Translations under genes and position numbers: made by a program
Shown: in pieces, positions 15,940-28,071 of the stretch
Layout: each line of letters opens with the position of its first letter
Numbering within the stretch: the stretch's first letter is position 1
Assembly: GCF_013404595.1 (NCBI RefSeq)
Contig: NZ_JABVAX010000001.1
Coordinates: forward strand, 310,001 to 374,000
Origin: Jannaschia marina
Lineage (GTDB): Bacteria > Pseudomonadota > Alphaproteobacteria > Rhodobacterales > Rhodobacteraceae
DNA: 64,000 nucleotides
Direction: 5' to 3'
Notes under the pieces: generated by a model
The model's database searches: none
What the model saw: the letters and a program-made list of their open reading frames with translations, nothing else
What the model was told of the DNA's origin: nothing

Positions 15940-16956
15940 ATGATCCGCCGTCTCGTTCCCTTCCTGTCCGTTCTTGCCGTGCCTGCGGCGGCGGAGGTTC
16001 CGAACGTGGTGGCCGACATCGGGCCGGTCCATTCGATGGTCGCGCGGGTCATGGAAGGTGTCGCGGAGCCGAGCCTTCTGCTGCCGACGAACGTGACGCC
16101 CCACGGCCATTCCATGCGTCCCTCCGAGGCGCGAATGCTGGCCGATGCCGAGATCATCTTCTGGGTTAGCGGGGATCTGACGCCCTGGCTCGAGCGCGGC
16201 ATCGGCTCTCTCGCGGAAGACGCCGTGTCGGTCGAATTGCTGGAGGATGCGGGGGTGGCCCTTTCGCCGGAGGGTGCCAAGGATCACGACGACCATAATG
16301 AAGAGCATGCGCACGGGGCGGATACCCACGACGACGACCACGGGGATGCGCATGATGAGCATCACGGGGACGAGCCGCATCACGACGAGGAGCACGAGGA
16401 CGCCGCCGATGGGCACGACCACCATGGCCACGATCACGGCGACGTCGACCCGCACGCGTGGCTCGACCCGCAGACCGGGAAGATCTGGCTGACGCATATC
16501 GCGGAGGTTCTGTCGCGTCACGACCCCGACAATGCGGTCATCTACAGAGCCAATGCGGAAGCGGGACACGCGGAGCTCGATCGGATCCAGGCGGACGTGC
16601 AGACGCGGCTCGCACCCGTGCGGGATGTCGGTTTCGTTACTCTCCACGATGCCTATTCCGCCTTCGAGCGACGCTTCGACGTCTCCGTGCTTGGTTCGAT
16701 CACCGTCAGCGAGGCCGCACCGGCGACAGCGGCCCAGATTTCCGAACTCCGGGAGGAGGTGGTCGCCTCGCGCGCCATATGCGTCTTTTCGGAGCCGCAG
16801 TTTCCCGATGACCTCGTCCAGACGCTGACCGAAGGCACGGAGGCGCGATCCGGCGTTCTCGATCCGCTCGGAGCGGCGCTGACGCCGGGGGCAACGCTCT
16901 ACCCGCTGTTGCTCGACCGGATCTCCCTGTCGCTGGAGGAGTGTCTCGGCGGCTGA
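15940..16956 (+). CDS. znuA: Zinc ABC transporter substrate-binding protein ZnuA
   Basis: This protein of about 338 residues has a short signal peptide (cleavage near PAAAE, residues 15-18). Zinc ligands are expected in the TPHGHSM segment (about residue 60), in VDPHAWLDP after the loop, and in TLHDAYSAFERRF later. Between them a loop of about 60 residues is extremely rich in His, Asp and Glu, typical for ZnuA and thought to help capture zinc. It delivers periplasmic zinc to ZnuBC. The ATG at 15940 follows GGAG by eight bases, so it is preferred to the GTG at 15931. It is divergent from zur and shares the Zur box. Confidence 0.94.
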   Translation: MIRRLVPFLSVLAVPAAAEVPNVVADIGPVHSMVARVMEGVAEPSLLLPTNVTPHGHSMRPSEARMLADAEIIFWVSGDLTPWLERGIGSLAEDAVSVELLEDAGVALSPEGAKDHDDHNEEHAHGADTHDDDHGDAHDEHHGDEPHHDEEHEDAADGHDHHGHDHGDVDPHAWLDPQTGKIWLTHIAEVLSRHDPDNAVIYRANAEAGHAELDRIQADVQTRLAPVRDVGFVTLHDAYSAFERRFDVSVLGSITVSEAAPATAAQISELREEVVASRAICVFSEPQFPDDLVQTLTEGTEARSGVLDPLGAALTPGATLYPLLLDRISLSLEECLGG

Positions 16957-17013
16957 ACCGCGACGGCACGACTCGACAAAACCCGTAACGGATAGGAACA
17001 TAAAAAGAACAAA

Positions 17014-17844
17014 GTGATTCGATTGCAGCCGGTTTCGTGGGGGCAACAGGATATGGTGTGCCCGACGAAGACCCGCTGGGTCGGTTCGATCTGGTTTCCG
17101 CGCCTCGGCATTCCTGCCGGGCAGACACCGCATTGCGTCCTCGTGAGGCTCGCGCGCCGGATGCGGCAGTGGGGCGTCTCGGCCGCGGTCGATGGTCTCG
17201 ACGGCCTCATCTTCGTCATCCGGACGGCTGACGCATCCCGCGATGAGATGGCAAAGACGCTTCGGCGGATCGTCACGGGGCTGAGTATGCTTGGCCAAAC
17301 CGTCCGCGCGGCTGCCGCGCCGAACCCTGAGGCGGCGCGGGCGCTCGCCCGCCATGGCGAACCATGCGAGGTCTGCGGCCCCTCGGCGCTGCGGGTGCGC
17401 GTGGCGATGCTGCCGCTCGCGGTGCTCCGGTTGGAGGCGGCGGCGACCGACGGCCTGCACGGGCTCGGTCTCCGATGCATCGGAGATCTGATGCTGCTGC
17501 AACGGCACGAGGTGCCTGCCCGCGTCGGATCGGTGGGTCAGGCGTTGGGCATCGCGTTTCATCGCATCGACGCCATGATCGGTGGCGTGCCGGAGCGGCC
17601 GAAGTCCGGCGGGCCGGGCCTTCACCACGCGAAGCGCGATGCGGGCCGTCCTCTGTCTCTCCGAGCCCCGGGCGGTCCGGGCGGGGGCGGCCTCGTCTCT
17701 ATGCCACGCGCCAGGCTGTTCGGCGCTCTGCAGCGGTCCGGTGACAGGGCCGCGCTGCGACCGTTGCCGTGCGGTCTGCCGGTCGAATTCTCGTGGTGTG
17801 ACCGGCCCGCCCGATACGCGACCCCGGTCGGCGTCATAAGCTGA
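17014..17844 (+). pseudogene. Remnant of imuB-like Y-family polymerase gene, internally deleted
   Basis: The frame encodes 276 residues that resemble parts of ImuB, the catalytically inactive Y-family polymerase relative in the ImuA-ImuB-DnaE2 mutasome. WFPRL near the start fits the ImuB N-terminus. It then jumps to LVRLARRMRQWGVSAAVDGLDGLIFV and GQTVRAAAAPNPEAARALARHG, and ends the match at LPLAVLRLEA followed by LHGLGLRCIGDLMLLQR and FHRIDAMIGGVPERP. About 70 residues normally between the first two blocks seem missing, and the C-terminal 80 residues are Gly/Arg-rich and unlike the family. No imuA or dnaE2 lies nearby. I read it as a decayed copy; an intact reading frame leaves room for a retained function. 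Confidence 0.5.
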
Positions 17845-18037
17845 CCCGATCGGGCGAAATCAAGGCAGATCCCGGCATAGGTTCGCCGGTCGCTCCGGTC
17901 GATCCGTGCGTATTGTCTCCGCGGACCGGACAAGCTGCGTCGCAGCCGCAGGATCAGTGCCGGATCGGGCAGTAATCGCGCCGCAATTTCGCCGCTTAGA
18001 AAGGTCAAATATGGCGAAAGTTTGTAAGAGGTTTGAA

Positions 18038-18166
18038 ATGACTGTTCTCGAGTCGCTCGTCCTCGCCGGATCCCTCGGCGTGTTGACCGCCATCCTTCGT
18101 TTCGTCGTCCTGGCCTGGATGCCCGACACGACAATTGCCCGTCTTTTCCGTCGCACGGTCGGCTGA
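18038..18166 (+). CDS. Small single-helix membrane peptide (42 residues)
   Basis: The frame starts at ATG 18038, six bases after AAGAGG, a near-ideal ribosome site. It encodes 42 residues: an acidic start, one hydrophobic helix (about residues 5-28) and a basic tail ending LFRRTVG. An in-frame ATG at 18011 with its own AAGG would add nine residues. I know no family for it. It lies next to the gyrB end on the opposite strand. Its small size means it could be missed or spurious; the ribosome site and clean helix argue for a real peptide. Confidence 0.45.
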   Translation: MTVLESLVLAGSLGVLTAILRFVVLAWMPDTTIARLFRRTVG

Positions 18167-18185
18167 CGCGAGATCGGACCCGCGA

Positions 18186-21855
<3,670 letters not shown>

Positions 21856-21856
21856 G

Positions 21857-22975
21857 TCAGACACGCATCGGCATGACGACATAGATCGCCGATTGATCGT
21901 CGCCCTCGCGCATCAGCGCGGGGTCGCCGGCGTTGTTGAAGAGGAACGTCGCCATCTCCAGGTCGACCTGTGCGGCGATCTCCTGCAGGTACTTGGCGTT
22001 GAAACCGATCTCCAGCTTGTCGTCGCCGTAGGCCACGGCGATCTCTTCCTCGGCGTTCCCCGAATCCGGCGCATTCACCGCAAGCGTCAGTCGATCCTCG
22101 TCGAGCGTCAGCTTCACGGCGCGCGAGCGTTCGGACGACACGGTCGCCACACGGTCGACGGCCTTGGCGAAATCCTTGGCGTCGACCTTCAATTCCCGCG
22201 TGTTGCCGGTCGGGATGACGCGGGCGTAGTCGGGGAATGTGCCGTCGATCACCTTCGACGTCAGCGTGATCTGCGGGGTGGCAAAGCGGATCTTCGTTTC
22301 CGACACCGAGACAGCAATCTCGGCGTCGTCGTCCGACAGCAGCTTGCGCACCTGGTCGACCGTCTTGCGCGGCACGATCACGCCCGGCATCTCCTCGGCC
22401 CCGCCGGGCAGCTCCGCATCGACGCGCGCCAACCGGTGCCCGTCGGTCGCGACCGCACGGAACATCCGTCCGCCCTCGGCCTCTGCAACGTGCATGTAGA
22501 CGCCGTTGAGGTAATAGCGCGTCTCCTCGGTCGAGATCGCGAAGCGCGTCTTGTCGAAGAGCCGGCGCAGCACACCCGCGTTGCAGCTGAAGTTGGCGTC
22601 GTAGTCCGAGGACGCCATGACCGGGAAGTCTTCCTTGGCGAGCGTGGCGAGAGAGAAATGAGACCGCCCCGCCGTCACCTCGAGCCGACCCGCGGCCTGA
22701 TCCTCGGAAACCTGGACGAGCGCGCCGTCGGGCAGCTTGCGCACGATCTCGTGGAAGAGAACAGCCGAGACGGTCGTGCCGCCGGGGCGCTCTACCTGTG
22801 CCGTGGTCTTGTCGATGACCTCGATATCGAGATCCGTGGCCTTGAAGCTCACCCCGTCCTCGCCGGCCTCCATCAGCACGTTCGCCAGGATCGGAATGGT
22901 GTTCCGGCGTTCGACGACGGCCTGCGCCTGGCTCACGGCGTCGAGAAGGGCGGCGCGCTCGATGGAGAATTTCAT
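21857..22975 (-). CDS. dnaN: DNA polymerase III beta sliding clamp
   Basis: This 372-residue protein is the ring-shaped clamp that tethers DNA polymerase III to DNA. It shows the typical start MKFSIERAALLDAVSQAQAV and ERRNTIPILANVLMEA, the middle-domain segment FRAVATDGHRLARVD, and the C-terminal YVVMPMRV of the protein-binding pocket. GAGG lies nine bases before the ATG. It lies 90 bases after dnaA and directly before recF. Confidence 0.97.
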   Translation of the reverse strand: MKFSIERAALLDAVSQAQAVVERRNTIPILANVLMEAGEDGVSFKATDLDIEVIDKTTAQVERPGGTTVSAVLFHEIVRKLPDGALVQVSEDQAAGRLEVTAGRSHFSLATLAKEDFPVMASSDYDANFSCNAGVLRRLFDKTRFAISTEETRYYLNGVYMHVAEAEGGRMFRAVATDGHRLARVDAELPGGAEEMPGVIVPRKTVDQVRKLLSDDDAEIAVSVSETKIRFATPQITLTSKVIDGTFPDYARVIPTGNTRELKVDAKDFAKAVDRVATVSSERSRAVKLTLDEDRLTLAVNAPDSGNAEEEIAVAYGDDKLEIGFNAKYLQEIAAQVDLEMATFLFNNAGDPALMREGDDQSAIYVVMPMRV

Positions 22976-23065
22976 GGGCTCGGACCTCGTTTGTCGGAGC
23001 GGCAGAATAGCGCCGCCCGGCGCAGGTGCAACGGGGCACGCGTGCCGGGCGGCAGGTGTGGCACC

Positions 23066-24409
23066 TCAGCCCTCGAGCTTGCGCTGGAGAAGCTGCGCGT
23101 CCTCTGCCAGCTGATCGTCCGAGGCCATCAGCTCCTCGATCTTGCGGACCGCATAGAGCACCGTGGTGTGATCGCGGCCGCCGAACTTGCGCCCGATCTC
23201 CGGGTAGGAACGCGGCGTCAGCTTCTTGGCGAGGTACATCGCCATCTGCCGCGGGCGGGCCACCGTGCGCGATCGGCGCGCGGAGGTCATGTCGGACATG
23301 CGCAGCGCGTAGTGCTCGCAGGTGGCCTTCATGATGTCGTCGATCGTCAGTTTGCGCTCCGACGCGCGGAGCAGGTCGCCCAGCACATCCTGCGCCTGTT
23401 CGAGCGTCACGCTCTGTTTGACGAGATCGGCATAGGCGAAAAGCCGCATGACGGCCCCCTCCAGCACGCGGATCGAGGCGGTGATCCGGCTCGCCAGAAA
23501 CTCGAGCACACCGTCCTCGATCTCGAAGGAGGGATGCTGCGCGGCGAAGCTGTCGACCCGGTGCTGCAAGACGCCGAGGCGCAACTCGTAGTCGGCGGGG
23601 TGCAGATCCACCACGAGGCCCTGCTGCAGGCGCGAGGTGATCCGCTCTTCCAGGTCGGAGATCTCGGCCGGGCTGCGATCGGCGGAGATGACGACCTGCT
23701 TGCCCTGATCCACGAGCGCGTTGAACGTGTGGAAGAACTCCTCCTGCGTGCTCTCCTTGCCGGCAATGAACTGCACATCATCAACCAGGAGCACGTCGAC
23801 GGTGCGGAAGAGCTGCTTGAAATCCATCGTGTTCTTCTCGCGCAGCGCCTGCACGAAGCGGTACATGAACTGCTCGGCCGAGAGGTACATCACCCGCTTC
23901 TCGGGCTGGCTCTCCTGCAATTCCCAGGCGATCGCCTGCATCAGGTGCGTCTTGCCGAGGCCTACACGCCCGTGAAGGAACAGCGGGTTGAAGCTGACGG
24001 GCCCCCCGGTCGCGACGCGGCGCGCGGCGGCATGGGCCAGCTCGTTCGACTTGCCGACGATGAAGCCGTCGAAGGTGAACCGCTTGTCGAGCGCGTTCTC
24101 CTGACGGGCGCGGCTACGCGGCGCAGCCTCGTCGGGCGTCCTCCGGCTCGGGGCGACGCGAACCGCTCCGGCCCCGGTTCCGCAGGTCAGCCGCGTGACC
24201 TCGTGGCCACCGCGGGCCACGTTGCGCAGGATCGCGTCCTCGAAGTTCTGCATCACCCACTTGCCGATGAAGTCGGTCGGCGACTCCAGCGACAGCGTCC
24301 CGTTGTCGAGACTGCGAAACGACAGCGGCTCGATCCACGTCGTATAGTTATGCGCCCCAATATCGTTGCGGATCCCGCCCTTCGCGGAAGTCCAAGCATC
24401 GTTCGTCAT
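23066..24409 (-). CDS. dnaA: Chromosomal replication initiator DnaA
   Basis: This 447-residue protein starts chromosome replication by binding DnaA boxes and melting the origin. Domain I has NYTTWIEPL. Domain III has ENALDKRFTFDGFIVGKSN, Walker A GRVGLGKTH, Walker B VDVLLVDDVQF and the sensor region ISADRSPAEI. Domain IV has the DnaA signature GGRDHTTVLYAVRKIE. The ATG at 24409 (MTNDAWTSA) fits other alphaproteobacterial DnaA proteins; the 23-residue upstream extension does not. A rhodanese gene lies 32 bases upstream on the same strand, so dnaA may be read from a promoter before that gene. Confidence 0.97.
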   Translation of the reverse strand: MTNDAWTSAKGGIRNDIGAHNYTTWIEPLSFRSLDNGTLSLESPTDFIGKWVMQNFEDAILRNVARGGHEVTRLTCGTGAGAVRVAPSRRTPDEAAPRSRARQENALDKRFTFDGFIVGKSNELAHAAARRVATGGPVSFNPLFLHGRVGLGKTHLMQAIAWELQESQPEKRVMYLSAEQFMYRFVQALREKNTMDFKQLFRTVDVLLVDDVQFIAGKESTQEEFFHTFNALVDQGKQVVISADRSPAEISDLEERITSRLQQGLVVDLHPADYELRLGVLQHRVDSFAAQHPSFEIEDGVLEFLASRITASIRVLEGAVMRLFAYADLVKQSVTLEQAQDVLGDLLRASERKLTIDDIMKATCEHYALRMSDMTSARRSRTVARPRQMAMYLAKKLTPRSYPEIGRKFGGRDHTTVLYAVRKIEELMASDDQLAEDAQLLQRKLEG

Positions 24410-24441
24410 TTTTGGCCCCACTCGCCCTTTTCTCGTTACGT

Positions 24442-24888
24442 TCAGGACTGACGCCACGCCAACCCCCGGGCCTTCCAACCGTTGAGGCCCCCCCTGTGCG
24501 AGTTTTCATCCAGATCGCCTTCGAACCCTTCGGCCACATTGATGCACGGAACCTCGACCCCCCTGACAGAGAGGGCCTCGGCCACGGCCTGCGCCGCGTG
24601 CATCGACCGCGCGCCGGAGCGACACATGAACAGGATACGGGACGGCAGTTCCCCGATCTCGTCCAGCAATGCTCCGGCGAACGCCGGGTTCGGAGACATG
24701 TCGGGCCAGGATTTCCATTCGTGCTGAACGGTCTCCTTCCCCAAGGCCGACAGGTCCGACCAGCCCACGAATGTCCATTCGGCACTGGTGCGGACGTCCA
24801 CGAGGACGGATCCCTTATCATCTGACAATATATCCCACGCGTCCCGAGGCCCCACCTCGGGAATATGCGGAGTGTGATCCGTCGCCAT
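24442..24888 (-). CDS. Rhodanese-like sulfurtransferase
   Basis: This 148-residue single-domain rhodanese has DVRTSAEW near residue 31 and the active-site loop CRSGARS with C89. Such proteins move sulfane sulfur through a cysteine persulfide; the physiological acceptor is not clear. The ATG at 24888 (MATDHTP) is preferred to 24900, since GGGG lies just upstream. It sits immediately before dnaA with a 32-base gap, an arrangement common in Rhodobacterales, so the two may share regulation. Confidence 0.88.
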   Translation of the reverse strand: MATDHTPHIPEVGPRDAWDILSDDKGSVLVDVRTSAEWTFVGWSDLSALGKETVQHEWKSWPDMSPNPAFAGALLDEIGELPSRILFMCRSGARSMHAAQAVAEALSVRGVEVPCINVAEGFEGDLDENSHRGGLNGWKARGLAWRQS

Positions 24889-24900
24889 CGATGTCCCCAT

Positions 24901-25002
24901 GTTAGCGATCTGACTCGCTAACCCGTGGATACCCGCCCCGTGCCCGAGGCTTCAATGACTCTTCTTCCTTGACTCCCGCCGGGGGTGACAAGAATCTGTC
25001 AC
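24901..25002. promoter_or_regulatory. Inverted repeats upstream of the rhodanese-dnaA pair
   Basis: GTTAGCGA (24901-24908) and TCGCTAAC (24915-24922) are perfect eight-base arms around six bases, 13 bases before the rhodanese start. A second repeat, GTGACA (24985-24990) and TGTCAC (24997-25002), has six-base arms around six bases. Between them, CGTGGATAC at 24924-24932 is two mismatches from a DnaA box. This stretch should carry the promoter for rhodanese-dnaA. A replication origin is possible but not shown, because no cluster of good DnaA boxes is visible. Confidence 0.4.
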
Positions 25003-25031
25003 GTCATCATCAAGGGGCTGTAACATATACG

Positions 25032-25058
25032 AAAAAAGCCCGCCGATCGGCGGGCTTT
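25032..25058 (-). terminator. Intrinsic terminator of rpsT
   Basis: Bases 25035-25058 form a perfect 24-base palindrome with a GCCCGCC/GGCGGGC stem. On the minus strand the stem is followed by a run of six T. It lies about 80 bases after the rpsT stop, which fits a Rho-independent terminator. Confidence 0.9.
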
Positions 25059-25136
25059 CGAATCTCTTGACCTGTGGCCGGCAAATTTTGCAGTCGCGGA
25101 TTCTCGCTCCCGTGTGGCGCGGCCGGTGGTGCCGTC

Positions 25137-25403
25137 TCAGGCCTGCATCGCCTTAACGCGGGCGGTCAGGCGCGACATCTTCCGCGCGGCGGTGTTCTTG
25201 TGGAAGACACCCTTCGACACACCGCGCATCAACTCCGGCTGGGCCTCCTTCACGGCGGCGGCGGCGGCGGTCTGGTCGCCCGAGGCGATGGCCTCCTCGA
25301 CTTTGCGCAGGAACGTGCGGATGCGGGAGCGGCGGGCTTTGTTGACGGCGAAACGGCGCTCGTTCTGGCGGGCGCGCTTCTTGGCTTGGGGCGAATTGGC
25401 CAT
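25137..25403 (-). CDS. rpsT: 30S ribosomal protein S20
   Basis: This 88-residue, strongly basic protein begins [17 protein letters not shown] and contains [15 protein letters not shown] and [16 protein letters not shown], all typical of S20. It binds 16S rRNA during small-subunit assembly. It stands alone between echA and the dnaA region, with its own terminator downstream. The rpsT-dnaA neighbourhood is characteristic of Rhodobacterales. Confidence 0.96.
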   Translation of the reverse strand: MANSPQAKKRARQNERRFAVNKARRSRIRTFLRKVEEAIASGDQTAAAAAVKEAQPELMRGVSKGVFHKNTAARKMSRLTARVKAMQA

Positions 25404-25561
25404 GTTTTCGGTCCTATCGGTTCACAACGTGTCAGGGCTGCGTCCGAGGACCGCGCCGACGTCGATTCGTCGGGGCTCAACTCCGGCCAAGCGGGCCTCA
25501 CACGCATGATTGCGCCGCCTTACGCGGGCGAGGCGGGCGCGTCAAGCACGCGCCCCTTGCC

Positions 25562-26338
25562 TCACTTGTCGCGGAACTGCGGCTCGCGCTTCTCGACGAA
25601 GGCCTTCATTCCCTCGCTCTGATCCTCGGTCGCGAAGAGCGCGTTGAAGAGGCGGCGCTCGAAGAGCAGCCCTTCGCTCAGCCCCACTTCCTGGCTTCGG
25701 TTCACCGCCTCCTTCACCGCCGTGGCCGTCACCATCGACTTCTCGGCGATCTTGCCCGCGGCCGAGAGCGCCTCCTCCATCAGCTTCTTGGCGGGCACGA
25801 CACGGCTGACCAGACCCGACCTCTCGGCCTCGGCCGCGTCCATGAACCGCCCCGTCAGGTGCATGTCCATCGACTTCGCCTTGCCCACCGCACGCGTAAG
25901 CCGCTGAGTCCCGCCGATTCCCGCGACCACGCCGAGGTTGATCTCGGGCTGGCCGAACTTCGCGGTGTCGGCGGCGATGATGAAATCGCACATCATCGCC
26001 AATTCGCAGCCCCCGCCGAGCGCGTAGCCCGAGACGGCGGCGATGATCGGCTTGCGGATGCGCAGGAAGGCGTCGATCTCCGGCCCGAAGAGATCGCCCA
26101 TGAAGACGTCGATGAAACTCTTCTCGCTCATCTCGGAGATGTCGGCCCCGGCCGCGAAGGCCTTCTCCGATCCGGTCAGGACGATGCACCGCACCTTCTC
26201 GTTGTCCTGCGCCGCTTTCAGCGCCTTGGCCAGATCGCCGAGCAGCGTGGAGTTCAGCGCGTTGAGCGCCTCCGGCCGGTCCAGCTTGATGACCGCCACG
26301 TGATTGCTGACGTCGACGTTGAGTGTCTCATAGCCCAT
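25562..26338 (-). CDS. Enoyl-CoA hydratase
   Basis: This 258-residue crotonase-family enzyme hydrates trans-2-enoyl-CoA in beta-oxidation. It has the oxyanion-hole segment KAFAAGADI, the catalytic glutamates in [11 protein letters not shown] and GQPEINLGV, and a C-terminal [12 protein letters not shown]. The second glutamate is followed by [10 protein letters not shown] rather than the more common PGAGGTQRL, a small variation of the loop. It lies between mutM and rpsT on the same strand, 60 bases after mutM. Confidence 0.93.
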   Translation of the reverse strand: MGYETLNVDVSNHVAVIKLDRPEALNALNSTLLGDLAKALKAAQDNEKVRCIVLTGSEKAFAAGADISEMSEKSFIDVFMGDLFGPEIDAFLRIRKPIIAAVSGYALGGGCELAMMCDFIIAADTAKFGQPEINLGVVAGIGGTQRLTRAVGKAKSMDMHLTGRFMDAAEAERSGLVSRVVPAKKLMEEALSAAGKIAEKSMVTATAVKEAVNRSQEVGLSEGLLFERRLFNALFATEDQSEGMKAFVEKREPQFRDK

Positions 26339-26398
26339 TGGCTCGCTCCGCAGGTTTACCGACCCTCAGGCCTGCCTCCTGCGAGCATGCGTTGCAAG

Positions 26399-27247
26399 TC
26401 ACCTCTGGCAATAGGGGCAATGGAAAGTTGATCGCCCAGATTGCACGATCCTCCGGATTTCGCCCGCGCAGCCCTCGGTGGGGCAGGGCGCGCCGGCGCG
26501 ATCGTAGACCCGGAAGCTGTGTTGAAAATAGCCCAGATTGCCGTCCGCCTGCCGGTGGTCGCGCAGGCTCGAGCCGCCCGCGTCGATCGCCTCCTGCAGC
26601 ACGTCGCGGATGATCGGGACGAGTCGCGCGATCCGCGGTGCGGCGATTCGACCCGCCTGCCGTGTCGGTGCGATGCCCGCGCGGTGCAGCGCCTCGTTGA
26701 CGTAGATGTTTCCGAGCCCCGCCACGATCCGCTGATCGAGGAGCGCGGCCTTCACCGGCGTTCGCCGTCCCCGGAACGCAGCCGTCAGATGCGCCGCGTG
26801 GAAGTGGTTGCCGAGCGGCTCGGGCCCCAGCTTCGCGATCAGCGGATGCGCCTCCAGCGCGGCGGTCTGCACGAGATCCATCGCACCGAAGCGGCGGGCG
26901 TCGTTGAAGGTGACACGATGCGTCGCCGTGTGCAGGACGACGTGGTCGTGCTGCGGCAGCCAGCCGGCGCTGCGATGGAACGTCCCGAGTTGCAGATCGT
27001 CCACCACCATCCGGCCCGACATGCCCAGATGCACGATCAGCGTCTCGCCCGTATCGAGCCGCAGAAGCACGTACTTCGACCGCCGGCCGAGCGCCTCGAT
27101 CCGCGCACCCGTCAGCCGCTCGGCCATCCGCGCCGGGAAGGGCCAGCGCAGATCGGGGCGGCGCACCTCCACGCGCGTCAGCCGCGCGCCCTCGAGCGCG
27201 GGGGCAAGGCCGCGACGAACGGTCTCGACTTCGGGGAGTTCGGGCAT
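26399..27247 (-). CDS. mutM: Formamidopyrimidine-DNA glycosylase
   Basis: This 282-residue bifunctional glycosylase/lyase removes 8-oxoguanine and formamidopyrimidines from DNA. The N-terminus [13 protein letters not shown] carries the catalytic proline and glutamate, RRSKYVLL the beta-hairpin lysine, [13 protein letters not shown] the helix-two-turn-helix, and the C-terminal zinc finger has CPTEGC then CPYC. It is divergent from ubiE with a 70-base gap. Confidence 0.96.
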   Translation of the reverse strand: MPELPEVETVRRGLAPALEGARLTRVEVRRPDLRWPFPARMAERLTGARIEALGRRSKYVLLRLDTGETLIVHLGMSGRMVVDDLQLGTFHRSAGWLPQHDHVVLHTATHRVTFNDARRFGAMDLVQTAALEAHPLIAKLGPEPLGNHFHAAHLTAAFRGRRTPVKAALLDQRIVAGLGNIYVNEALHRAGIAPTRQAGRIAAPRIARLVPIIRDVLQEAIDAGGSSLRDHRQADGNLGYFQHSFRVYDRAGAPCPTEGCAGEIRRIVQSGRSTFHCPYCQR

Positions 27248-27259
27248 CTTCGACCTTCA

Positions 27260-27287
27260 TTGCAGGCAGGCGCGCACGCCCTATACA
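27260..27287 (+). promoter_or_regulatory. Probable sigma-70 promoter of ubiE-ubiB
   Basis: TTGCAG at 27260-27265 and TATACA at 27282-27287 are spaced by 16 bases, a good housekeeping promoter match. Transcription would start near 27294, about 24 bases before the ubiE ATG. Confidence 0.6.
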
Positions 27288-27317
27288 TCAGGTCCGACAG
27301 ATGAGGACCCGAAGGCC

Positions 27318-28070
27318 ATGACGCAAGACACCGGACGCACCACCCATTTCGGTTTCGAGACCATCGCCGAGGACGAGAAGGCCGGCCGCGTCCACGGCGT
27401 CTTCACCAACGTCGCCTCCAAGTACGACGTGATGAACGACGCCATGTCGCTCGGTATCCACCGCCTCTGGAAGGACGCGATGCTCGACTGGCTTGCCCCC
27501 CGGCCAGGTCAGCGCCTCCTCGATGTCGCGGGCGGGACCGGCGACATCGCCTTTCGCTTCCTCGCCCGCGCACCCGAGGCCCACGCGACCGTCTGCGACA
27601 TGACCGAGGGGATGCTCGTCGCCGGGCGGCAACGCGCCGAGGCCGAGAACCTCTCGGATCGCCTCGACTGGGTCGTGGGGGACGCAATGGCCCTTCCGTT
27701 CGAGGACGGCAGTTTCGACACCTACACCATCAGCTTCGGCATCCGGAACGTCACCCGCATCCCCGATGCCCTGGCCGAGGCGCACCGCGTCCTCCGCCCC
27801 GGCGGACGCCTCATGGTGCTTGAGTTCAGCCAGCTGCCCAATCCGCTGATGCAGAAGGCCTACGATCTCTATTCCTTCAACGTCATCCCGCCGATGGGAC
27901 AGGCCATCGCGGGGGACCGCGACAGCTACCAGTATCTCGTCGAATCGATCCGGCAGTTCCCCGATCAGGACCGGTTCGCCGGCATGATCGTCGACGCGGG
28001 GTTCGCCAACGTGAAGTACCGCAACCTCTCCTTCGGCATCGCCGCGCTGCACTCGGGCTGGAAGATCTGA
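27318..28070 (+). CDS. ubiE: Ubiquinone/menaquinone biosynthesis methyltransferase UbiE
   Basis: This 250-residue SAM-dependent C-methyltransferase of ubiquinone synthesis has [20 protein letters not shown] and HRLWKD at the start, the SAM site [14 protein letters not shown], and the family motifs [10 protein letters not shown] and [17 protein letters not shown]. The C-terminus [11 protein letters not shown] is standard. ubiB starts one base after its stop. mutM is divergent upstream. Confidence 0.96.
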   Translation: MTQDTGRTTHFGFETIAEDEKAGRVHGVFTNVASKYDVMNDAMSLGIHRLWKDAMLDWLAPRPGQRLLDVAGGTGDIAFRFLARAPEAHATVCDMTEGMLVAGRQRAEAENLSDRLDWVVGDAMALPFEDGSFDTYTISFGIRNVTRIPDALAEAHRVLRPGGRLMVLEFSQLPNPLMQKAYDLYSFNVIPPMGQAIAGDRDSYQYLVESIRQFPDQDRFAGMIVDAGFANVKYRNLSFGIAALHSGWKI

Positions 28071-28071
28071 G

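Noticed and set aside
16260..16450. Tandem DNA repeat in znuA
   Set aside because: The repetitive look comes from His/Asp codons of the metal-binding loop, not from an exact repeat unit.
25020..25070. A tRNA-like TTCGAATC segment near the rpsT terminator
   Set aside because: No cloverleaf arms can be drawn around it; the palindrome is a terminator.
24889..25136. Chromosomal replication origin
   Set aside because: No cluster of good DnaA boxes or AT-rich unwinding stretch is visible; only one box with two mismatches.
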